Part shown: positions 58,606 to 64,000 of the stretch, piece by piece
How positions within the stretch are numbered: the stretch's first letter is position 1
Layout of the letters: each line of letters opens with the position of its first letter
Assembly (NCBI RefSeq): GCF_003628305.1
Contig: NZ_RBZM01000002.1
Coordinates: 434,001 to 498,000, forward strand
Reading direction: 5' to 3'
Length of the DNA stretch: 64,000 nucleotides
From: Cohnella endophytica
GTDB lineage: Bacteria; Bacillota; Bacilli; Paenibacillales; Paenibacillaceae
Notes under the pieces: model-generated
What the model was told of the DNA's origin: nothing
Seen by the model: the letters and a program-made list of their open reading frames with translations, nothing else
Databases searched by the model: none
Translations under genes and position numbers: made by a program

Positions 58606-60114
58606 TCAGCCGATCCGGTCCGTCGCGTATGTCATGATTCGTTGCTGTGTTACGGTATCGTCGTTCAAGAGTTCTCCGGTAATCCGTCCCTCGCACATAA
58701 CGAGAATACGATGGCTAAGACGCAGGATTTCGGGCAGCTCCGAACTGATCATAATGATCGATTTGCCGGAAGCGGCCAAGTTGTCGAGCAGCTTATAGAT
58801 CTCGCTCTTGGCCCCGATGTCGATCCCCCGCGTCGGCTCGTCGAATATAAGAATGTCGCAGTCTCTCGTCAGCCATTTGCCGATGATCACCTTCTGTTGA
58901 TTGCCGCCGGACAAGTACCTGACATGTTGCCGAATGCCCGGCGTTTTTACCTTCAGCTCCTCGACGATCCTTTCGGACGTTTCCGCCATGCGCCTATCAT
59001 TCATCCATCCAGCCCGATTCTTGAATTTCCCTAAGTCCGCAAGGGCTACGTTCATCTTCAAGTCCATATCGAGCAGGCATCCGAAATTTTTCCGGTCTTC
59101 CGTCAAATAACCGATCCCGTGCTTGACGGCTTCATGGGGACCCGCGATGCGGACCTTGTTTCCCCGTACATATATCTCGCCCGAATCGATCGGATCCGCT
59201 CCGAAAATCGCTCTGGCGGTTTCCGTCCTTCCCGCGCCTACTAATCCGGCTACTCCGAGAATTTCGCCTTTTTTGAGCGAGAAGCTCACGGCTCGTAAGA
59301 CGTTTTTACGATTTAGCCCTTTTACCTCGAGAACCGTTTCCCTCTCTCTATCCGATTGTCTGTCCGGCTTCGCGGGCTGATAGATTTCCCTGCCAACCAT
59401 CATCGCGATAATTCGGTCGATGCTTATTTCCGCCGTCTGCACCGTGTCGATATAGCTTCCGTCGCGCATGACCGTGACCCGGTCGGTAATCTGCTTCAGT
59501 TCCGCCATCCGGTGGGAGATGTAGACGATTCCGACTCCTTTGGCTCGAAGCTGCTGGATCATGCGAAACAAGTCCTCGATCTCAACGTCGCTTAAAGCCG
59601 CCGTCGGTTCGTCCATGATGAGCACTTGGGAGTCGTAGGAAATCGCTTTGATAATCTCGACCATTTGCTGCTTTGCCACCGTGAGCTTCGACACCGCGAC
59701 TGTAGGATCGATGTCCAAGTTCATCTGCTTTAGAAGCACCGCGGCTTGCTTGTTCATCGACTTGTCGTCGAGGATGATCCCCATGAACTTCCGCGGCTCT
59801 TTCCCGATGAATATGTTCTGAGCTACCGTAAGATCGGGCGCCAGATTCATCTCCTGATGGATCATGCTGATCCCCAGCTTCTGCGCCGCTCTCGTGTCGG
59901 GTATTTGGACTTCCTCGCCTTGATAAGTAATCCGGCCTCGGTCTTTCTGGTACACGCCCGTCAACACTTTCATCATCGTCGATTTGCCGGCGCCGTTCTC
60001 TCCCACGAGCGCGTGAACCTCGCCCGCCCGCAATTCGAATCTGCAATCCTTAAGCGCATGAACGCCGGAGAAATGCTTCTCGATCCCTTCCATCTTCACG
60101 ACGATCTGACTCAT
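58606..60114 (-). CDS. Sugar ABC transporter ATP-binding protein (RbsA/MglA family)
   Basis: 502 residues with two fused ABC domains. First: Walker A GENGAGKST, Q-loop IHQEMNL, modified signature KLTVAKQQMVEI and Walker B VLIMDEPTAALSD. Second: degenerate Walker A GLVGAGRTETARAI, signature LSGGNQQK and Walker B ILIFDEPTRGIDIG. This asymmetric pair is typical of the RbsA class. First gene of the operon; GAGGTGG before ATG 60114. Confidence 0.93.
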   Translation of the reverse strand: MSQIVVKMEGIEKHFSGVHALKDCRFELRAGEVHALVGENGAGKSTMMKVLTGVYQKDRGRITYQGEEVQIPDTRAAQKLGISMIHQEMNLAPDLTVAQNIFIGKEPRKFMGIILDDKSMNKQAAVLLKQMNLDIDPTVAVSKLTVAKQQMVEIIKAISYDSQVLIMDEPTAALSDVEIEDLFRMIQQLRAKGVGIVYISHRMAELKQITDRVTVMRDGSYIDTVQTAEISIDRIIAMMVGREIYQPAKPDRQSDRERETVLEVKGLNRKNVLRAVSFSLKKGEILGVAGLVGAGRTETARAIFGADPIDSGEIYVRGNKVRIAGPHEAVKHGIGYLTEDRKNFGCLLDMDLKMNVALADLGKFKNRAGWMNDRRMAETSERIVEELKVKTPGIRQHVRYLSGGNQQKVIIGKWLTRDCDILIFDEPTRGIDIGAKSEIYKLLDNLAASGKSIIMISSELPEILRLSHRILVMCEGRITGELLNDDTVTQQRIMTYATDRIG

Positions 60115-60335
60115 CGTTCCACCTCTTCCAAGTGCCTTGTCGCGATCTTGATGTTAACTTTACACGCTCGGCTTTGGGGCTTACATGTGATTTCTTTCTG
60201 TAGTAGTCGAATAATTTTGGGAGTTCTCGATCGGCGAGTGAGTCGCGGAATGCCGTATTTGTGGTGGTGGGGGATTGGGTAGTGGTGGAGATTGGTTGGT
60301 GGGGATGCTTGCTCATTGTTGCTTTTTTCGAAGAA
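60115..60335. other. Upstream region of the transporter operon with a G-rich tract
   Basis: Leader/promoter region of the transporter operon. No promoter matched well by eye. At 60261-60304 the plus strand is strongly G-rich with at least eight GG runs (for example GTGGTGGTGGGGGATTGGG), a possible two-tier quadruplex. No gene is present. Confidence 0.5.
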
Positions 60336-60640
60336 CTGCAAGTAACCATTCTTTACTTGCATGCCTCTCCTCACTTTCTCGAGGGCCTGTAAGTAACATT
60401 TCTTTACTTGCGCGCCTCTTCGCACCCTCTCGAGGGTCTGTAAGTAACATTTCTTTACTTGCGCGCCTCTACGCACCTCTCGAGGGTCTGTAAGTAACAT
60501 TTCTTTACTTGCGCGCCTCTACGCACCCTCAAGAGGGTCTGTAAGTAACATTTCTTTACTTGCGCACCTCTACGCACCCTCTCGAGGGTCTGTAAGTAAC
60601 ATTTCTTTACTTGCGCGCCTCTTCGCACCCTTTCGAGGAA
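60336..60640. repeat. Tandem array of a 51-bp non-coding repeat, 6 copies
   Basis: Units begin with CTG(T/C)AAGTAAC at 60336, 60387, 60438, 60488, 60539 and 60590; lengths are 51, 51, 50, 51, 51, 51. A degenerate seventh starts at 60641. Each unit has an inverted repeat AAGTAA-catttct-TTACTT, then GCGCGCCTCTACGCACCCTC and usually CTCGAG. Copies 2-6 differ by only a few bases. The array sits between the terminator of the sensor operon and the promoter region of the transporter operon. The single 50-bp unit breaks any common reading frame. Confidence 0.95.
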
Positions 60641-60690
60641 CTACAAATTACATACACTCCTGCGATAGCAAGCCCCGAGACGAAATAAAA

Positions 60691-60729
60691 AGACTATCCG
60701 CAGTCATCATCGATGACTGCGGATAGTCT
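60691..60729 (-). terminator. Strong intrinsic terminator of the sensor operon
   Basis: An 18-bp near-perfect stem (60691-60708 with 60712-60729; core ACTATCCGCAGTCAT) followed on the minus strand by a T-run, 16 bases past the sugar-binding protein stop. It separates the sensor operon from the transporter operon. Confidence 0.9.
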
Positions 60730-60745
60730 TGTCGCTTCTATTGGC

Positions 60746-61732
60746 CTAATTGCCTACGAACGGGAACAGTAGCTTTTGATTCTCTTCCTCGTACATATTT
60801 TTTTTCGTAATGACGAGCGATCCGGTGTCGACGACCTTGAGCACCTTCTTGCCTTCGACGGCTTCCACCGCCGTCTTGACGCTAAGGTAGCCCATCTGAA
60901 ACGGGCGCTGGATAACCGTTGCTTTCATGACGCCTTCGTCAAGAAGCGTAATTTCGTTAAAGGAGCTGTCGAAGCCGATCAGCATCACTTTGTCCTTCAG
61001 ATTCAGCTCGCGAATCGCCCTTCCCGCTCCCACGGATGTCGGCTCGTTCAAGCCGACGATGCCGATGACGTCGGAATGCTTCAGCAACAGTTCCTTGGCC
61101 ATCAAATAGGCATTCTGCTCGGAGCTCTCGGCATACGACGTGTCGAGCAACTCGATGTCAGGACTGGAAGCAAGCACGCTGCGGACCCCTTTCTCCCGAT
61201 CGATATGTGAAGCGGCGTTCTTCACGTAGCTGATAATAGCGACCTTCCCTTTGCCGCTCAATTGCTGAAGCATGGCCTGTCCAGCTTCCCGTCCGGCTTT
61301 GACGTTATCCGTCGCTACGACGCTCCGGGGCTTCTCCGAGCGGATGCCGGAATCGACGATGATGAGTTTGATGCCTTTCTTCTCCGCCTTTTCGGCGACG
61401 GGGACTAGGCGGTCGTAATCGTTCGCCGCGAGCACGATCGCATCCGGATGTTGTTCGATCGCCTTCTCGACGAGGGCGATCTGCCCGTCGACGTCCGTCT
61501 CGCTATCGGAGCCCCATACTTGCACGTTCGCGTCGAATTCCTGAGCGGCTTCTTGAACGCCGTCGATCAATACCTGCCAGAACTCTACGGAAGCATCCAT
61601 CGACTTAATGATAACTTTCACGTCGATCGTTTTCTGCTTTGATAATCCGCCGAAGCCGTATACTAAAGCGCCGCCGATAAGCAAGAGAGCCACGATCGAC
61701 CCTACCCATATTTTGTGCTTCGATCCTATCAT
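60746..61732 (-). CDS. Membrane-anchored sugar-binding protein linked to a sensor kinase
   Basis: 328 residues of the same fold 1 binding-protein family as the RbsB-like receptor, but the N-terminus is an uncleaved-looking membrane anchor (IWVGSIVALLLIGGALVYGF) with no lipobox cysteine. Binding-fold landmarks: IDGVQEAAQEF, VDSGIRSEKP, DNVKAGREAGQAM, GLNEPTSVGAGRAI, IGFDSS. Its start overlaps the end of the kinase gene by 4 bases, so the two are translationally coupled. It probably presents a sugar to the kinase rather than feeding a transporter. Confidence 0.85.
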   Translation of the reverse strand: MIGSKHKIWVGSIVALLLIGGALVYGFGGLSKQKTIDVKVIIKSMDASVEFWQVLIDGVQEAAQEFDANVQVWGSDSETDVDGQIALVEKAIEQHPDAIVLAANDYDRLVPVAEKAEKKGIKLIIVDSGIRSEKPRSVVATDNVKAGREAGQAMLQQLSGKGKVAIISYVKNAASHIDREKGVRSVLASSPDIELLDTSYAESSEQNAYLMAKELLLKHSDVIGIVGLNEPTSVGAGRAIRELNLKDKVMLIGFDSSFNEITLLDEGVMKATVIQRPFQMGYLSVKTAVEAVEGKKVLKVVDTGSLVITKKNMYEEENQKLLFPFVGN

Positions 61733-63507
61733 TGTTCTACCTCCGTCTCGCGAAGGGATTTCGGTATGCGGAAAGTGACCTTCGTGCCTTCCCCGAGCTT
61801 ACTGTTATAAGACAACCCGTATTCCGGACCGAAATAGAGCATCAGCCGCTCGTGGACGTTTCGCACGCCTACCCCTCTGCCTTCTTCCGCGTCTCGGGCC
61901 GGGAGCAGCAGCGACTTCAGCTTTTCCTCGTCCATGCCGTTTCCGTTATCCTCGATATGGATATGAATATCCGCAGCGGTTTCCTCCGCCGTTATCCGGA
62001 TGAGGCCGGGACCATGTTTCTTCTTAATTCCGTGATAGATCGCATTTTCCACGATCGGTTGTAAAATGACCTTGATCGTCTTGTAGTCGTATACGGTATC
62101 GCCGATATCGATCTCATAGTCCAGCTTATTCTTGTAACGCATCTTCTGGATCATGAGGTAGTTGGCGATGTGCTCCATCTCCGTCCGGATCGATACGAGC
62201 TCCTCCCCTTTGCTGATCGAAGCCCGGAACAGCTTGGCAAGCGCCGACGTCATCAAGACGACCTCTTTCGATTTGTTGCTCTCGGCCATCCAGACGATCG
62301 AATCCAGCGTGTTATACAGGAAGTGAGGATTAATCTGGGCTTGCAACGCATTAATCTCGCTCTTGCGCTTCTGCTCCTGATCATGCACGACCTGGGACAT
62401 CAGCTCCTTGATTTTTCCGACCATAATGTTGAACGCTCTCGCTAGCCTGCCGATCTCGATCGATTTCGGAACCATGACGTGAATGTCGAAATTGCCCTTT
62501 TCCACTTCCTTCATCGAATCCTGAAGCCGTTTGATCGGCTTGCTTACGCGCTGGGAGAGAAAGAACGAAAGCACGATCGCGATCAACACGCAGACCAAGC
62601 CCCAGAGGACGAAAGAGAGCCGAATCTCGTTCTGGTTGCCGACTAGCTCGTTCACGTACGAAACGCCGACGATTTTCCAGCCGAAATCCGAATCTTGCAC
62701 CGTATACATCCGGCTGTCGCGTCCCTCGTCGCTCGTGAACGTACCGCTCTTAATGGCGAGAACCTCTTCGATCTTCTCGGATTTCAGGTTGCTATAGACG
62801 AGCTGTTGCTGGGGATGGTAGACGATTTTCCCATCGGAATCGACGATGAACAAGTAGCCTCGCTGACCTAACCGGATATCCTTGAACATATCGTTCATGA
62901 CGCTGAAGTTCAGATCTACGAGGAACACGCCCAGCTTTTTCCCATCCTTGCTGATCAACTCCCGGCTAAGCGAAACGACCCAAGGATAACGCCCCTTGAA
63001 GACGGGCTGCACATGGGATGGCGACAGCACGTTCTGTCCCTCGGCCGCTTGCGCGTTCTTGTACCAGCCTAGCGTCTTGATGTCGATGTACGGATTCAAC
63101 TCCAGCTCCTTCCGACCGCTGACGAACTGCCCTCCGTAGCCGAAAACATTGGCGGACGCGATGTCGGTACGGGACGCGAGCATCGACTCCAGCATGTCGG
63201 AGATCGCTTCCTTGTATCCTTTTTCTTCCTTTAAGCTAGAGAAAGTGGAATTCGATAAATACTCTTGCACGGAATGGTTGCCCGCCGCGAGATCCGACAT
63301 GTACTTCATGCCGTTTACGTAGGATTTGATGTTATTGTTAACCTGTTTCACGAGTTCCGTCGTATAGGCTTGCGCCTTGGACTGAACGGCATCCTTCGTC
63401 AAGTAGTACGAGATGATGCTCATGATAAAGATCGTCAGTACGATCAGGAACACCGAAGCCAGTACCATGTTCGTCTGAATGCTCCGCAATCTCTTGAATA
63501 TCCCCAT
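61729..63507 (-). CDS. Sensor histidine kinase (YesM/LytS-type)
   Basis: 592 residues. Helix 1 (about 14-36), extracellular dCache-type sensor (about 37-295), helix 2 (297-318), HAMP (about 319-372), His_kinase domain with phospho-acceptor H395 in QINPHFLYNTLDSI, and HATPase with N488 (QPIVENAIYHGIKKK) and DNGNGMD (520-526). This is the family paired with AraC-type response regulators in sugar sensing. It lies between the response regulator (10-base gap) and the binding protein (4-base overlap). Confidence 0.93.
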   Translation of the reverse strand: MGIFKRLRSIQTNMVLASVFLIVLTIFIMSIISYYLTKDAVQSKAQAYTTELVKQVNNNIKSYVNGMKYMSDLAAGNHSVQEYLSNSTFSSLKEEKGYKEAISDMLESMLASRTDIASANVFGYGGQFVSGRKELELNPYIDIKTLGWYKNAQAAEGQNVLSPSHVQPVFKGRYPWVVSLSRELISKDGKKLGVFLVDLNFSVMNDMFKDIRLGQRGYLFIVDSDGKIVYHPQQQLVYSNLKSEKIEEVLAIKSGTFTSDEGRDSRMYTVQDSDFGWKIVGVSYVNELVGNQNEIRLSFVLWGLVCVLIAIVLSFFLSQRVSKPIKRLQDSMKEVEKGNFDIHVMVPKSIEIGRLARAFNIMVGKIKELMSQVVHDQEQKRKSEINALQAQINPHFLYNTLDSIVWMAESNKSKEVVLMTSALAKLFRASISKGEELVSIRTEMEHIANYLMIQKMRYKNKLDYEIDIGDTVYDYKTIKVILQPIVENAIYHGIKKKHGPGLIRITAEETAADIHIHIEDNGNGMDEEKLKSLLLPARDAEEGRGVGVRNVHERLMLYFGPEYGLSYNSKLGEGTKVTFRIPKSLRETEVEQ

Positions 63508-63517
63508 GGCTGCCGCC

Positions 63518-64000
63518 TCACGCTTTCCAAGTCATCGTTTTGTTGCGGTAATCCATCGGCGTTTCGCCGAAATGCTTCTTGAAAGCTCCGCTAAAATAAT
63601 GAGGATCGCTATACCCAACCGCATAAGCGACCTCGTAGCTTTTCATGCCGGTTAAGCTCAGAAGCTCTCTCGCTTTCTCCATCCGCTCGTGCGTAACGTA
63701 TTCCACGAAAGATCTGCCGTTATGCTGTTTGAAAATGCTGCTGAAATAGCTGCCGCTCATGGAAACGTGTCGGCAGACGGTTTTAAGAGAAAGCTCGGGG
63801 TCCATGTAATTGCGCTTTACGTACTCGATCGCCTTGGTAATCTGGCCGAGCGTCTGGTCTTCGCGTTTGCCGCGAATGACGGTAACCGCCTTGACGCAAG
63901 CCTCCTTCATCCAGTCCTCGATTTCGTCGAGAGAGCCGAACCGCCCGAGCTCGGTCACGAGATTCGTCGATTCGCCGAACACTTGCGCGCTGTCATAGTT
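63518..64000 (-). CDS. Response regulator, AraC-type C-terminal half (truncated by window edge)
   Basis: Only the C-terminal 160 residues are inside the window; the frame continues past 64000 without a start. The AraC double helix-turn-helix is clear (LKTVCRHVSMSGSYFSSIFK and SYEVAYAVGYSDPHYFSGAF, ending HFGETPMDYR). An internal GTG at 63982 is not a real start because the frame and family extend upstream. By its pairing with the kinase it should be a YesN-type regulator with a receiver domain outside the window. It probably activates the sensor and transporter operons. Confidence 0.9.
   Translation of the reverse strand, partial: NYDSAQVFGESTNLVTELGRFGSLDEIEDWMKEACVKAVTVIRGKREDQTLGQITKAIEYVKRNYMDPELSLKTVCRHVSMSGSYFSSIFKQHNGRSFVEYVTHERMEKARELLSLTGMKSYEVAYAVGYSDPHYFSGAFKKHFGETPMDYRNKTMTWKA

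Noticed and set aside
60111-60500. A minus-strand open frame with 17-residue repeats over the 51-bp array
   Set aside because: The repeated peptide arises because 51 is divisible by three; the 50-bp unit breaks the frame, there is no ribosome-binding site, and it overlaps the transporter operon start.

Overview
The window is chromosomal DNA from an endospore-forming Firmicute of the Paenibacillaceae (Paenibacillus/Cohnella type). The evidence is spore photoproduct lyase, a gerP spore-germination operon, a CotD-like coat protein, a methionyl-tRNA synthetase behind a T-box leader, lipobox substrate-binding proteins, YesM/YesN-type sensor/regulator pairs and many plant-polysaccharide enzymes. 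I see no rRNA, tRNA, prophage, insertion sequence or CRISPR array.

Layout. 1-5.4 kb: start of a patatin-like phospholipase, mntR, splB, and a minus-strand zinc-uptake operon (znuA-znuC-znuB) followed closely by ccdA. 5.5-8.2 kb: metG with promoter and T-box leader, then yidD. 8.3-11.5 kb: spore genes (CotD-like protein, small membrane protein, HSP20-like protein, gerPA-gerPE behind a SigK-like promoter). 11.5-18 kb: PucR-type regulator, zinc-ribbon protein, GH42 beta-galactosidase divergent from an AraC regulator, and a DUF1361 membrane protein. 18-32.8 kb: type IV pilus locus (pilB-pilT-pilC-pilin-pilD-pilM/N-pilO), then a very large secreted DUF5057/Ig-like protein on the opposite strand, then three minor-pilin-like genes. 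33-42 kb: aldo/keto reductase and a glycogen operon glgB-glgC-glgD-glgA ending in a GH15 glucoamylase. 42-46.4 kb: AI-2E-family membrane protein, short inverted repeats, araA with AraR-like operators, and an 18-copy 52-bp tandem repeat. 46.4-53.1 kb: DUF3892 protein, GH36 alpha-galactosidase, GH2 beta-galactosidase divergent from a second AraC regulator. 53.2-56.3 kb: duplicated-domain lipoprotein, MarR regulator and a luciferase-like oxidoreductase that share an operator motif, DUF6232 protein. 56.4-64 kb: ribose-type sugar ABC transporter, a six-copy 51-bp tandem repeat, a membrane-anchored sugar-binding protein, a sensor kinase and the end of its response regulator.

How the parts fit. Several blocks serve carbohydrate foraging: extracellular sugars are sensed (binding protein plus kinase plus AraC-type response regulator), imported by the ABC transporter, and galactosides and arabinose are processed inside the cell. 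Surplus carbon goes to glycogen, which the co-transcribed glucoamylase could release again. The pilus locus has extension and retraction ATPases, so twitching or DNA/surface interaction is plausible, and the embedded Ig-like protein is a candidate partner.

The least explained elements are non-coding: two unrelated tandem arrays with near-constant 52- and 51-bp periods, each unit carrying a small inverted repeat, and a 22-bp perfect inverted repeat with a third nearby copy. None encodes protein in a consistent frame. All functional calls were made by reading the sequence; no database search was run.
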